A program made the translations under genes and the position numbers. Positions 8,390-18,478 of a DNA stretch of 64,000 nt are shown here, piece after piece. Numbering within the stretch: the first letter of the stretch is position 1; each line of letters begins with the position of its first letter. Under the pieces are notes generated by a model, which saw only the letters and a program-made list of their open reading frames with translations, searched no databases and was not told the DNA's origin. This stretch comes from Sphingobacteriales bacterium. GTDB lineage: Bacteria; Bacteroidota; Bacteroidia; Chitinophagales; UBA2359. The DNA lies in NCBI GenBank assembly GCA_016711295.1, contig JADJTE010000011.1:165174-229173 (forward strand), given 5' to 3'.

Positions 8390-9629
8390 TTAAGCGTAAG
8401 TAGGGGCAAGCGTTGTTATTTTGCTTTGTCGCCAAAAAACCCACCCATGCCAGCCCGCATACAACAGCAATAAAACACCACAAACACGATAGCCATACGC
8501 ATCGATAATTTGCGTGCCAACGAGCGTGCCAACACATTGGCAACGGAATAGGCAATGCCATAAATCGCCCAATAATCGCCCTGCCGCTCCGAAGGAGTAT
8601 TGCGAAACAACCCAAGTGCTGCTGAACGGCATGACCAATATTTCGCCTACCGAAATAACAAGCATATAAAAAACAGCGGCAAACCACTTGAGCGACACAG
8701 GCAGTGTAAAGGCTAAATATGCTAAGGCATATAACACAATGCCCCAACGGATAAACCATATCGTTGGGCGACGCTGCTCGATGCGATAAATAAGCGGCAT
8801 TTCGATGAGCATTACTGCTAAACCATTGATGGCGCAGACAATACCGATAGTAAATTCGTTCCAATGATAGACCTGCTTAAAAAAAGGCGGGACAGTCCAA
8901 ATAATTTGCATGAAAGCAAAGGCACCTAAGAACGTACAAAAAGCAAAGTGCCAAAATGCCGTATCGCGGTAAGGCGACACAGCACCACGCCCGATATCTA
9001 CTTCGTTCGACAACACAGGCGAGGCTTTGGGCGCAGCAGTTTGAGCAAGCACAGTATCAGGGATCCAAATCCATAATAGCAAGGCTGATAGCCAACAGGT
9101 AGCTATATCTGCCCAAAAGATGTAGTGCCACCCATAGCCAATGAGCCAGCCACCCAAGGTAAGCGCGAACATAATAGCAAAGTTGAACGCCATGCGCATC
9201 AGCGATGCCGAGCGCGTAAATGTTTCGGCATTGCTGTTCTCGCGTATAGCAGTAGCGTTGGCAGGGCGAAAAGACTCAGATGCCAAATTGAGCAAAAATA
9301 GTGCTACGCACAGCCATTCAAAACGACTCACTTGCGAGACCCAGAGCAAAAGAAAACCCGTAGCTAAAAGCGACCATAATTGTACGCGCTGATAACCCCA
9401 ACTGCCCACTAACCTGCCACCGGCAAAGGTACCCGCAATAGCCCCCCAGACCATAGCACGACATGGCATAGCCCGCATAGGTGATGGGATAGCACAAGTT
9501 TTCGGTCAGATAGAGCGTCAAAAAACACAGTACCATAGCCCCACAACGATTGATGAAATTGACCACAGATAATAGCCAAATGCGAGGCGGCAAACCGCTA
9601 AAAGATCGAGGTAAGGAAAAACGGAACAT
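8390..9629 (-). CDS. MFS transporter, broken by three single-base shifts
   Basis: A 12-helix major facilitator protein of about 410 residues. It starts MFRFSLPRSFSGLPPR at 9629 with LSVVNFINRCGAMVLCFLTLYL as helix 1. The main frame runs 8390-9478 with GTFAGGRLVGSWGYQRVQ (loop 2-3) and later helices. Three shifts are visible. The C-run 9442-9447 (six on the + strand; five restores GLGAIAGTFAGGR). A base near 8600 is extra, and a C is missing near 8525; between these two the right protein (SERQGDYWAIYGIAYSVANVLA) is in another frame. The likely function is export of a small molecule (MdtH-like group); the substrate cannot be told. Motifs survive, so a consensus error is likelier than decay. Confidence 0.8.
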
Positions 9630-9921
9630 GGGTAAAAATACAAAAATTGCTACCTAACTTTTTTTGAGGCTATGCAGTAATTTTGACTGTAGTGCAAAAA
9701 AGGCAAAATTGATACAGATTAGATTTAATTTCAAATTGTAAGTTATTCATTCACAGCCACTTACACATATTGAAATTACTAAACACTTTGATAAAATGAC
9801 TTTTTGCACCGCAGTCATGAAAAATATATTTATTTATTTTTTTAATATAAAAACAATGAACTTAACTGAACAGCCCTGACTCTTTCTATTAATACATCGC
9901 TTGTTCTCTAAGCAGTATCTC

Positions 9922-10482
9922 CTACAAATTGCCACTCGCATTGCCTTTTTGCAGCGCTAGCGAGCCTTTTTTGCCTGCTGCTTTTAGATGTACCCAATTT
10001 ATTTGGTCGTCGAATAGCTCAAATAGAACGGTATTTGTCACCTCCAACTGTTTGACGCGACGCACTTGGGGCACTACAACATAACACCATACTTGGTCGG
10101 GCGCAATTTCTTTGCCTACCCACTGCCATTCTACGGCTTTGCCATTGATGCGCAAGCTAAAATGTTGTGCTAAATAATAGCTAATGGCGGGGTCGGCATA
10201 AGGGTCGGGTGCTGCGCCCGTATCGAGGTTTATAGTATCGCCCGTAGCAGCTATAACGGCATCGCGCAGGTCGTTGGCAAACAGACCTATTGCAATTTCG
10301 AGGGTTTTTTCGGTGGCATTGTGGTCTATTTGGCAGATGCTGCTGTGGTAATCGTGTTTGGGAGCTTCGCTAAGGGCGGTAAGGGTATGCGCCGCCCACG
10401 CCACCAGCAGCCCCAAACAAAAAGTAAGGAGAAAGCCACGCGCCTGTATTCGCAGCGATGATTTTCTAAGATACCACATCAA
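9922..10482 (-). CDS. DUF6702 family protein
   Basis: 186 residues with one N-terminal hydrophobic segment (FLLTFCLGLLVAWAAHTL), which could be a signal peptide or an anchor. The exported part begins HDYHSSICQIDHNATEKTLEIAIGLFANDL, the opening of the DUF6702 family, and ends INWVHLKAAGKKGSLALQKGNASGNL, its usual ending. The family is common in Bacteroidota and has no known role. The start overlaps the end of thrB by 17 bases on the same strand, so the two are co-transcribed and probably translationally coupled. Nothing in the pair suggests a shared function. Confidence 0.8.
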   Translation of the reverse strand: MMWYLRKSSLRIQARGFLLTFCLGLLVAWAAHTLTALSEAPKHDYHSSICQIDHNATEKTLEIAIGLFANDLRDAVIAATGDTINLDTGAAPDPYADPAISYYLAQHFSLRINGKAVEWQWVGKEIAPDQVWCYVVVPQVRRVKQLEVTNTVLFELFDDQINWVHLKAAGKKGSLALQKGNASGNL

Positions 10483-11407
10483 TAACTTTCGCTCCTTGTT
10501 TATTGATGCGCGACACGTAGAGTTCCGCGCTTATTTGTCGGTTTTGTAGTGTGCGCAACATCAAATCGCCTACTTGTTGGGCGCGTACCGCGCTATCGCA
10601 AAGCGCAAACATAGCGGGACCCGACCCCGATATGCCAAAAGCCAAGGCTCCGCCGTATTGGGCAGCCGCTCGCACCCGTCCAAATTCGGCTATGAGTGGT
10701 GCGCGGTAGGGTTCGGCAAACAAATCGGTCATGCTGCGCCCCATCAGAGCGAGGTCTTGGGCATACAAACCCGCTACAAAAGCGGCAATATTGCCGGTTT
10801 GGGCAATGGCAGTTTTGAGCGGTATATTGGTGGGTAGGATACTGCGGGCTTGTTTGGTCAGTATTTCGATATCGGGGTGTAGCAAGGCGCAGTAGAGATG
10901 AGTAGGTACGGGCAGACTTATCACGTCTAAGGGTTCGTAGGAACGTATGAGTACAATGCCTCCCAACAAACTCGGAAACACGTTGTCGCCGTGTGCCGTG
11001 CCCGTTGCCGCTTCTTCGCCTTTTAGCACAAATGGCAATAGGTCGTATTTGTTTAGCTGCTCGCCCAAGAGAGCATTTGCCGCCACCACACCCGCCACTG
11101 CGCTGGCTGCGCTCGACCCCATGCCGCTGCCCAATGGCATTTGTTTGGCTACGCTAACATCAATGCCGCGCCGCTCGCCTAAGTGGTCGCACAAGGCGCG
11201 TATGGCCACGGCAGCCGTATTTTTGTCGGTATCGTAGGGCAATTTGCCCCCATCGCCCGTAATTTGTACTACGCGCAGGCTCCCTGTATCGTTGAACGAG
11301 ACAGTCACTTCATCGCCAGGACGGTCTATTGCCATACCCAACACATCAAAACCACAATTGAGATTGGCTACTGTGGCGGGGGCAAAGGCAGTTGCTTTTC
11401 TATTCAT
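10466..11407 (-). CDS. thrB: Homoserine kinase
   Basis: 313-residue GHMP-family kinase that phosphorylates L-homoserine with ATP in threonine synthesis, in the cytoplasm. Seen: the N-terminal ATVANLNCGFDVLGMAIDRPGD, the ATP-binding loop PLGSGMGSSAASAVAG near residue 92, GTAHGDNVFPSLLGGIVLI, and the C-terminal GISGSGPAMFALCD motif 3. Length matches the family. thrA and thrC, often adjacent in Bacteroidota, are absent here. Its downstream partner is the DUF6702 gene, which overlaps it by 17 bases. Confidence 0.94.
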   Translation of the reverse strand: MNRKATAFAPATVANLNCGFDVLGMAIDRPGDEVTVSFNDTGSLRVVQITGDGGKLPYDTDKNTAAVAIRALCDHLGERRGIDVSVAKQMPLGSGMGSSAASAVAGVVAANALLGEQLNKYDLLPFVLKGEEAATGTAHGDNVFPSLLGGIVLIRSYEPLDVISLPVPTHLYCALLHPDIEILTKQARSILPTNIPLKTAIAQTGNIAAFVAGLYAQDLALMGRSMTDLFAEPYRAPLIAEFGRVRAAAQYGGALAFGISGSGPAMFALCDSAVRAQQVGDLMLRTLQNRQISAELYVSRINKQGAKVIDVVS

Positions 11408-11465
11408 AAATAATCCGAAAAATAAAATCGGCGGCTCATAGTTTTGTTGTCTCGCAATGATTTTG

Positions 11466-11801
11466 TTAGTTGCGAGCTATGCCCACTACTGAATTAGCTG
11501 CCGACAAGACGGCTGAAAAAATAACCGCCCAAAGAAAGCCATTTACACGAAAACCGTCGAGCAAATAGTCCGTTCCTAAGACCATCAAACCATTGATGAC
11601 CAAGCTAAACAAACCCAAAGTGGCAACAGTAACAGGCATAGCTAAGGTAGCGATGATAGGGCGAATAAATGTGTTGATAAGCCCTAATACAGCACCTACT
11701 AATACTGCATCAAAAAAACCATTGACCTGAACATTGGGCGTGAACATCGTTACCAAATAAACAATTGCTCCATTGACGATTAGACTAATGAGAAGACCCA
11801 T
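11466..11801 (-). CDS. Phage-holin-family (4_2) small membrane protein
   Basis: 111 residues, nearly all hydrophobic, with four membrane segments: LISLIVNGAIVYLVTMF, FFDAVLVGAVLGLINTFIRPI, ATLAMPVTVATLGLFSLVINGLMV and FLWAVIFSAVLSAANSVVG. This is the layout of the widespread chromosomal family named after a phage holin but present in most Bacteroidota without any phage. The cellular role is unknown. No phage genes are nearby. Expressed alone, with a TACCTTTG box 73 bases upstream of the start. Confidence 0.85.
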   Translation of the reverse strand: MGLLISLIVNGAIVYLVTMFTPNVQVNGFFDAVLVGAVLGLINTFIRPIIATLAMPVTVATLGLFSLVINGLMVLGTDYLLDGFRVNGFLWAVIFSAVLSAANSVVGIARN

Positions 11802-11873
11802 AATACAGTAGATTTTGGTGTGAATAAATAATTATTGGTGAACCTGTTGCGCATTGCGCTGTTTTATATCGTA

Positions 11874-11881
11874 CAAAGGTA
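11874..11881 (-). promoter_or_regulatory. Bacteroidota -7 promoter box for the holin-like gene
   Basis: TACCTTTG on the minus strand, 73 bases before the start codon. No good TTG box was found at the expected distance. Confidence 0.4.
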
Positions 11882-11946
11882 ATAAAAATTACCCACTTTT
11901 TATCGTCTCCGACCTAAAAAGTGTATTTAACAAGCTCAAAAATAAT

Positions 11947-12474
11947 ATGCACCCTAAAACCCCCAAGACTCCTTGACCGTACTTACCGAAATGGTAATGC
12001 CCAACGATGCCAATGCCTCACAACTTGATGGGCGGCAATCTGCTATGTTGGATGGACGTTACGTCTGCCATTTGCGCCCGCCGACATGCAGGCTGCGTAT
12101 GCGTAACAGCTTCGGTAGATAAAGTATCGTTTGATAGCCCTATCCGTTTGGGCGAAATTGTGACGCTTACCGCCAAAGCTACTCGCGTTTTTAATACGTC
12201 GATGGAAATACATATCGAAGTACATGCGGAGGGCATGGATACCACCCGCCGCCGCAAGTGCAACGAAGCCTATTTTACGTTTGTAGGCATTGATGAATGG
12301 GGCAACAAACTGAGCCTACCGCCACTAACACCCGTTACTGAGGCAGAAAAACTACAATTTGACAGTGCGCAACAACGCCGCGAGTTGCGCTTGGTGCTGG
12401 CAGGAAAAATGCCCGCTAACCAATCGGAACTACTAAAAACGCTGTTTAAAGGTTTCTCCGAGGAAGGCAAATAA
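11947..12474 (+). CDS. Acyl-CoA thioesterase (YciA/BACH-type hotdog), two frameshifts in the N-terminus
   Basis: Hotdog-fold enzyme that hydrolyses acyl-CoA. The main frame begins at an internal ATG (12007) with HNLMGGNLLCWMDVTSAICARRHAG, and continues with VDKVSFDSPIRLGEIVTLTAKATRVFNTSMEIHIEV and NEAYFTFVGID. Family members carry about 20 more residues. These are present upstream in other frames: ATG at 11947 with HPKTP, then DSLTVLTEMVMPNDANA. One more C in the C-run at 11960-11964 and one more base near 12017 join all parts. So the true start is most likely 11947. The C-terminal tail (ELLKTLFKGFSEEGK) is normal. Confidence 0.8.
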
Positions 12475-12633
12475 TTCCTTCTTACCGCTCTACCAAGTTG
12501 CGTATCCATATAGTTTTAGTAATGCTTAAAAATTAACTTGGCGAAAGAGAAGCAGCGAACCAAGCAAACAGCGTGTTTTGGGAACAATCAATCGCTAAGT
12601 TATTATTTTATCGTTACTTAGGTGGCAGGTGTC

Positions 12634-13711
12634 CTAAAATTTTCCTAATACATAAGCCGCTATATAAAATGCCGACCAATATAGCCCCGTATACAAGGCG
12701 GCGTGTTGGTGGTTCATATATTGCATCGCAACGGGTAGGGCATTTACATGTACCACCGCCAAGGATAAGCAGAGTAGTAAAGCCACTAAAATCCCCAATA
12801 AACCACCCTGCACCCAAATACTAAGCAAGGCAGTTGCCAAAAAATAGCGCGAAACCCAATAACAAGAGTTTGGCGGCACCGAATCGTTCGGCATATTTGC
12901 CAATGGGCAAACACAATAAAGCCGCGATAAACAACAAGGCAGACAATATAATACGCACATCGAAAGGCAAAAAAGCGGCTAAGTGCGCACCTACAAAATC
13001 GTCGAAACGATTGATGAGAAAAAACCGCGTGATACCATAGACCAATCCACACAAAACTACTATCCACAGGCGAGCGGGAGTTTCGGGTGCGCCACTTGTC
13101 TTATAAGCCAAACTGATTTCTGCCGAGCGCACAAACCAATAGGCACTGCCCAACAATAAAACAGCCCCCAATAAAAATGTGGCTACACCGCCCATACCAT
13201 TGACAAGCAAAGTCATAATGGGTGCAAGGGCAAACATCGTATTCATCATCAGTACGATGAGCGAGTTGGCTTGGGGCAAGGATTTGAGCGGCGCAAAGGT
13301 TTTGAGCAGCGAATTGACGGGGCTATGAAAACTATTGACCGCTACTATCCACAAAGCCATGATATAGGGCAAAAAGTGCAATAGTCCTGGCGGTGCATAA
13401 GACAAGTTCAATGCTACCGCTACAAATAATAAGGCAGTGAGTGTAACGGTTATTTCTATCCACAAAAAGCCCGCCCGTAGGGGCTCTAAATAGTGGTAGC
13501 GGTCGGTGAGCCAGCCCGCCAAAGGTGCAACAACAATGGGTGCAATACCCGCAACAAGGGTCAGAAAGGGCGCGTAGTTGGTCAGGTAAAGAGCTTGCAA
13601 GACGGGAGTCTGAAAATTGTTGTATACCAACATGCTAAAAATGAACACCGTATTGAGCAAACCCAATGCCCATACCGCCCGCCAATTGGTAGGAATAGAA
13701 GCATTATTCAT
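12634..13711 (-). CDS. MFS transporter, frameshift near the C-terminus
   Basis: Polytopic protein of the major facilitator superfamily, about 358 residues when repaired. The start MNNASIPTNWRAV is preferred to an ATG 14 codons earlier because it sits just before the first helix. Loop 2-3 shows GWLTDRYHYLEPLRAG, the reduced form of the MFS G-x-x-x-D-R motif. The main frame stops early at 12821. The final two helices (ATALLSIWVQGGLLGILVALL and TGLYWSAFYIAAYVLGKF) lie in another frame ending at 12634. One T fewer in the run at 12839-12844 (A-run on the + strand) would join them. Substrate unknown. Confidence 0.75.
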
Positions 13712-13832
13712 AAACAAACATAGTGGCGTATTTGCCGACACTCCACTGCCCAATTACAGTGGAGTGAGGCTGTGTGTGCTTGATAACAATAAATACGTAG
13801 TTCAATTGGGTTGCGGTTTGGGCAGTAAGTAT

Positions 13833-15713
13833 CTATTTGAAACGGATCAGCATCACGCCTTCTAAATCGCTGACGAATTGGGGTGTCGAAGATTCGCAGG
13901 ACAAGCGACGCGCATATATTTTAAGTTCTGCTAAATCGCCCTTGGCTTCGAGGCTCATATATTCGGGAGCTACATTTTGGTACTCCGTTTTGGGGTAGCG
14001 TTTCTGCAAACGCTGTGCTAAGGTATCTAAGGGCAAAGCAACGAGGCGAACAGATTGGGCATCGAGCAATTCGGCTTGGCGCGTTTTATCGTTATATTGT
14101 AAGGTATAGCTACGATTTTTATGAATAATTTTATATTCGTTTTCAGAATATTTATTTGCCTGAAACACATTGACCGCTACATCGTAATTGCTGATGGGTA
14201 TGCTGCTTAGGTTGTCTTCTGCCATAAAATTATAAGAACTTATGGCTGTGGGCATTGAACCGCTAGCGTTCAACTGTAAGAGACGCGATAAGGTATCTGC
14301 TAAATAATAATTGCCCGCTTTAGCTGATAGGCTATCTGTATTAGCCGAAAAATAGGGTTGTAATGCCGCCGCGCCGTGATTATTGGCTAAATAGCGCAGT
14401 TGGTCGGCAATAAGGTTTCGCATCGAATCGGAAACGCTTGGCGGCGTAGCTAAGGCTTTGCCTTGCGCATCGAGCATATTGTTTTGGCGCAATAACTCGG
14501 TCAGGCGGCTCTGCTGGCTGCGGCGCGAGGTGTCAAAAACGCCCCAAGGTCCAAAACTGCTCAACAAGGCGACTAAACACAGCGATAAGGGCAATATCTT
14601 GATATTGCGCTGTTTCGAGAGGTTGAAATAAAGCGCGACGAATGCCAACCAACCTGCCAAGACGAAGACAAAATAACGATTTTCGGTAAATCCGTAATCG
14701 ACGATACGGCGCATGATGGCTACGTATAGCAATACGACTAAGGGTATTAGGGCGAGGAAAAAAAAGCGGCGGTACGAGCGTATCCAAGCGTTTTCGGCTT
14801 GGTGGCGGATAGGATAGACCAACAAAATAGCCAAAATGCCGACAACCGAGAAACTAAGTATGAGATACGATACCCAGCCATCGGGCAGTTGCCATTCTAT
14901 CAAAATTTTAACAGCATAGGCATATAAAATACCCAAATAAATAGTAACTAACGGAATGAGGACGTATTGCGTAAATACTTTTAAGCCAAATGGGTAGCTA
15001 TTGTCTTGGTCTAATTGCTCGATATGGCGCGGCACGCCTGCCAAAAAGAAAATCGTATTAAATATACCCGCAATAAAAACAAATAGCCGGGCATAATAGT
15101 CCTCGTCAATATCGACATTAAATAGGTTTTCGATGGCTAACAGCGCAACAGATAAACCTACAAACAAGACAAATGAATAGAGAAATGCGGTTAAAAAGCG
15201 CGTAAATAATAGCTGATTGTATTGCCAAAACCCTTGAATATTGCCTCGCCATAGAAAAGGAGCAATGGATACGGCAAAATGCACCGCCAACCATAATAGC
15301 ACAAAGCGCGTAACGACAAATTGCCCCAAGGGGTCGGAATCAATGTCTAAGGAATATAGCGAGCCATAATAAGCCAACAACAAAACTACGCCAACTGCTT
15401 GGGCTATAATAGATATGCTTTGGTGCTGCCCCGCATTAGTAGGTTTGCCTTCGTTGCTCGCGTCCGAGTCCGATTCGGCAGCGACAGAGCGGGCTTCTGC
15501 CCATAAGCAGAGTGCCAATAATAAAGGCAAGCCCAACATACAGGTCATTACTATTTTTATGTAGGGCTGAACCTCTTCATTGCCAAGGTCTATCAAATAC
15601 ATGGCAGCTACGGTGCCGACAATAGTTGCCAATACGGGCAATAAGAAGCGGCGGCATACTTGGATTACTGCTGCGCCCAAGATATGTAATGATGGTAATT
15701 TTGGCATATACAT
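13833..15713 (-). CDS. DUF4153 family membrane protein
   Basis: 626 residues. The N-terminal two thirds hold about eleven membrane helices, including RRFLLPVLATIVGTVAAMYLI, FLTAFLYSFVLFVGLSVALL and FTQYVLIPLVTIYLGILYAYAVKILI; the last matches the DUF4153 hallmark helix. From about residue 420 a soluble domain follows with Ser/Thr/Gln-rich helices and strands (RQNNMLDAQGKAL, EAKGDLAELKIYARRLSCES). It is an inner-membrane protein of unknown role in this phylum. The gene stands alone; the neighbouring MFS gene is on the same strand but about 120 bases away. Confidence 0.82.
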   Translation of the reverse strand: MYMPKLPSLHILGAAVIQVCRRFLLPVLATIVGTVAAMYLIDLGNEEVQPYIKIVMTCMLGLPLLLALCLWAEARSVAAESDSDASNEGKPTNAGQHQSISIIAQAVGVVLLLAYYGSLYSLDIDSDPLGQFVVTRFVLLWLAVHFAVSIAPFLWRGNIQGFWQYNQLLFTRFLTAFLYSFVLFVGLSVALLAIENLFNVDIDEDYYARLFVFIAGIFNTIFFLAGVPRHIEQLDQDNSYPFGLKVFTQYVLIPLVTIYLGILYAYAVKILIEWQLPDGWVSYLILSFSVVGILAILLVYPIRHQAENAWIRSYRRFFFLALIPLVVLLYVAIMRRIVDYGFTENRYFVFVLAGWLAFVALYFNLSKQRNIKILPLSLCLVALLSSFGPWGVFDTSRRSQQSRLTELLRQNNMLDAQGKALATPPSVSDSMRNLIADQLRYLANNHGAAALQPYFSANTDSLSAKAGNYYLADTLSRLLQLNASGSMPTAISSYNFMAEDNLSSIPISNYDVAVNVFQANKYSENEYKIIHKNRSYTLQYNDKTRQAELLDAQSVRLVALPLDTLAQRLQKRYPKTEYQNVAPEYMSLEAKGDLAELKIYARRLSCESSTPQFVSDLEGVMLIRFK

Positions 15714-15844
15714 TTATTATTTTTATATCAATTCAATTGATGATTTTGGGTTGGCTGAAAAATCAGACCACGCATATATGAATTATTGATGGTATTCAAG
15801 CAGTAATGCACTCTTGGCAATGCAATTATTATTGCTCTGCTGCC

Positions 15845-16338
15845 TTAATTGCCCGCCTTATCGGCTTGTTCTACGCGCTCGTAGGCTTTGATAATTTTTT
15901 TGACCAATCGGTGTCGTATGACATCTTCCTGCCCTAAGTATACAGTAGCGATACCGCCGATGTTTTGCAATATGTTCAGGGCGCGTTCTAAGCCTGATTG
16001 TTGGTTTCGCGGTAGGTCTATTTGTGTCAAGTCGCCTGTAACGATGCTTTTAGCAGAGGGACCGAGGCGCGTCAAAAACATTTTGAGTTGTAAATTGGTC
16101 GCATTTTGGGCTTCGTCCAAGATAATAAAGGCATTATCGAGTGTTCGCCCGCGCATAAAAGCAAGGGGTGCTATTTCGATAATTCGATTGGTCATATAAA
16201 AATTGAGTTTGTTGACGGGTATCATATCGTCGAGTGCGTCGTAGAGTGGGCGCAGATAGGGGTCGACCTTGTCTTTGAGGTCGCCGGGCAGAAATCCTAA
16301 GTTTTCGCCTGCTTCGACAGCGGGTCGGGTCAGTACAA
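15845..16338 (-). CDS. PhoH family protein, C-terminal part (separate frame)
   Basis: This frame carries the second half of PhoH: LTRPAVEAGENLGFLPGDL just after the break, then PLYDALDDMIPV, FMRGRTLDNAFIILDEAQNA with the Walker B acidic residues, TRLGPSAKSIVTGDLTQIDLP and the C-terminal VIRHRLVKKIIKAYE. An internal ATG at 16225 could start a shorter product, but conserved sequence extends upstream of it to the break at 16339-16344. One extra T there (+ strand) gives VKKIVLTRP and rejoins both halves. Confidence 0.88.
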
Positions 16339-16803
16339 TTTTTTGACCAAATTGTTTTTTAGTGCCCGCACCGCTAAGGCTACTGCCGTATAGGTTTTGC
16401 CCGTACCTGCTGGTCCTATGGCAAACATGATATCGTTATCTTCTATCAGTTCTACCATTCGGCGTTGGTTGGGGGTTTTGGCGCGTATGAGTGCGCCGTT
16501 GGGACCGTACAGAATGACATCTTCGGCGGGTTTGGGTAGGTCTAATGGCAGCCCTCCGCCTAATAGTTCTTCGATATTTTGGGGCGTAATGGCGCCATGC
16601 TGCCCCAAAAACTCGGTTACTTGCTCTATACTCTCGCTAAATCGTTTGAGTTCGGGTTCGGGTCCTACTGCTTTGACAAAACTGCCGCGCGGAATGAGGC
16701 GCAATCCGGGAAAAGCGCGGCGCAATACGTTAAACTTGGCGTTGTCGGTCCCAAAAAATTCGACCAAGTTTACACCTTCGAGGCTAATGGTTAGTTCTTG
16801 CAA
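16330..16803 (-). CDS. phoH: PhoH family ATP-binding protein, N-terminal part
   Basis: PhoH/YbeZ proteins are cytoplasmic ATPases linked to RNA metabolism and often work next to YbeY. This frame has the N-terminal segment MQELTISLEGVNLVEFFG, a KH-like part (LRLIPRGSFVKAVGPEPEL), and IMFAIGPAGTGKTYTAVALAV with the Walker A loop near residue 137. The frame ends at KKLY by a one-base loss in a homopolymer (six instead of seven at 16339-16344). A complete protein would have about 318 residues, the usual length. An intact copy is expected in the living cell, which makes this break good evidence for consensus error. Confidence 0.88.
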   Translation of the reverse strand: MQELTISLEGVNLVEFFGTDNAKFNVLRRAFPGLRLIPRGSFVKAVGPEPELKRFSESIEQVTEFLGQHGAITPQNIEELLGGGLPLDLPKPAEDVILYGPNGALIRAKTPNQRRMVELIEDNDIMFAIGPAGTGKTYTAVALAVRALKNNLVKKLY

Positions 16804-16946
16804 ATTGGATAAGTGGTTTTAGATAGTGCAAAAATGCCAAATTTTGAGCTAAAAATACTATAATAGCTCAAAAAAGCGTTAATTTTACGTCATAAAGGCA
16901 ACCTCAGCCCCCAAAAGTGCGTTTGCCACATTGTTAAACTGATACG

Positions 16947-17540
16947 ATGAGCAGTATTGCGTTGAAACTCACTACCCCCCCTCCCATATCTGCCCATAGC
17001 ACTATGCTACAGAGCTGCCTTGCTGGCAATGCCCTCACAGAACGCAAGTTGTACGAGACGGATTACGGCAAGATGATGTCTATATGTATGCGCTATGCCA
17101 AGGACCGCGAAGAAGCCCGCGATATACTTCACGAAGGATTTATGAAAGTGTATAAAAATTTACACCTCTACGAACCACATCGCCCCTTAGAAGTTTGGAT
17201 AAAAAAAATAATGATTAATACCGCCATAGACCATTACCGAAAAAACAAAAAAGAACCCTACCACGTAGATATAGACCAAGCATACGCCGAGTCTGACCCC
17301 TCCCATATCAGCGCAATACACCAAATATCTGCCGAAGAAATTATCAAACTCGTACAAGAACTAAGCCCTGCCTACCGCACCGTTTTTAACCTCTATGTCA
17401 TCGAAGGCTATTCGCATAACGAAATTGCCGAAATGCTCCGCATCAATGTAGGTACGTCTAAATCTAACTTAGCCAAAGCTCGACAACGCTTACAAGAACT
17501 CATCAGAACAAAATTGCCCGATTACGATTATAGCCGATAA
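16947..17540 (+). CDS. ECF-type RNA polymerase sigma factor
   Basis: 197 residues. Region 2 is clear: SICMRYAKDREEARDILHEGFMKVYKNLHLY with the -10 binding helix, then VWIKKIMINTAIDHYRKNKKE. Region 4 follows after a short linker: ELSPAYRTVFNLYVIEGYSHNEIAEMLRINVGTSKSNLAKARQRLQ. It is the Bacteroidota RpoE-like type with the GTSKSNL recognition helix. There is no separate anti-sigma gene next to it, but the gene two places downstream (18479) has an N-terminal part like membrane anti-sigma proteins, so regulation from the envelope is plausible. About 25 extra residues precede region 2. Confidence 0.9.
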   Translation: MSSIALKLTTPPPISAHSTMLQSCLAGNALTERKLYETDYGKMMSICMRYAKDREEARDILHEGFMKVYKNLHLYEPHRPLEVWIKKIMINTAIDHYRKNKKEPYHVDIDQAYAESDPSHISAIHQISAEEIIKLVQELSPAYRTVFNLYVIEGYSHNEIAEMLRINVGTSKSNLAKARQRLQELIRTKLPDYDYSR

Positions 17541-17626
17541 AAGAGACGGACTGCCATAGAAATGAAATTAGGAAAGAAATATCCACTGTTGTTGTTGATA
17601 CGAAAAAATAAACCATAGACTTTATA

Positions 17627-18343
17627 ATGCCCCTACGCGAAGAATTGCGCTCACAAGGCGATTTCCTATTCCGATACCGAAGTTATTTACCCCTCGTCAT
17701 CGTTGTTGCGGGTATCTGCGCCTACACCCAACGCCAAATTGACCCGTCGCAACCCAATCGCGAATATGTATACGTAGCTGTTTCCTTGTTGGGTTTGCTC
17801 CTGCGCATGGTAGCAGTTGGCTACTCGGCACAACGCACGTCGGGCAGAAATACAAACGAAGGACAAATAGCCGATAGCCTCAATACTACTGCGCTCTACT
17901 CTGTCTGCCGACACCCGCTTTATGTGGGCAATTTTCTGATGTGGCTCGGCATAGCATTATTCACCGAGACGTTTTGGTTTATTGTGGCATTTATTTTGCT
18001 GTTTGCTCTTTATTATGAAAGAATCATGTATGCCGAAGAAGAATTTTTGCGCCAAACCTACGGCGACACCTACCTCCGCTGGGCAGACCAAACCCCTGCC
18101 GTACTACCCAATCTCCGACAATGGAAAGCACCGCTACAGCAGTTTGACCTAAAAAAAGTATTGCGACAAGAAAAATCGGGCATCGTCAATTTGTTGCTCA
18201 CTATTTGCGCCCTCAAAACTATCGGAAATTATATCGCCACAGGGCAATACCTATGCTATCCGTACCATTGGTATTGGGCACTACTCGCTAGCATCGTCTA
18301 TTATATCATCGCCAAAATTGCCCAAAAGGCAGGCAAGCTCTAA
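17627..18343 (+). CDS. ICMT/PEMT-like integral membrane methyltransferase
   Basis: 238 residues with about five membrane helices. The C-terminal half holds the family signature: LYSVCRHPLYVGNFLMWLGIAL, then LLFALYYERIMYAEEEFLRQTYGDTYLRW in pieces, the SAM-binding RHP and E-E motifs of isoprenylcysteine carboxyl methyltransferases and phospholipid methyltransferases. Bacterial members methylate lipids or other membrane substrates; the substrate here is unknown. It lies between the sigma factor and the anti-sigma-like/barrel gene on the same strand, with gaps of 86 and 135 bases, so co-transcription is possible but not proven. Confidence 0.8.
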   Translation: MPLREELRSQGDFLFRYRSYLPLVIVVAGICAYTQRQIDPSQPNREYVYVAVSLLGLLLRMVAVGYSAQRTSGRNTNEGQIADSLNTTALYSVCRHPLYVGNFLMWLGIALFTETFWFIVAFILLFALYYERIMYAEEEFLRQTYGDTYLRWADQTPAVLPNLRQWKAPLQQFDLKKVLRQEKSGIVNLLLTICALKTIGNYIATGQYLCYPYHWYWALLASIVYYIIAKIAQKAGKL

Positions 18344-18478
18344 ACTCGCTTTCCCCATAACTCCACCAATCGCTACGCACCTATTATTTCAGATTAAACA
18401 TTAAATAAATTTACATACAGATACATTTCACACTCATTTACCCATTTTCTATCGACAATAAATCTACCGTCCCCACAC

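Noticed and set aside
11466..11801. Prophage based on the holin-like gene
   Set aside because: The family is chromosomal in Bacteroidota and there are no other phage genes in the window.
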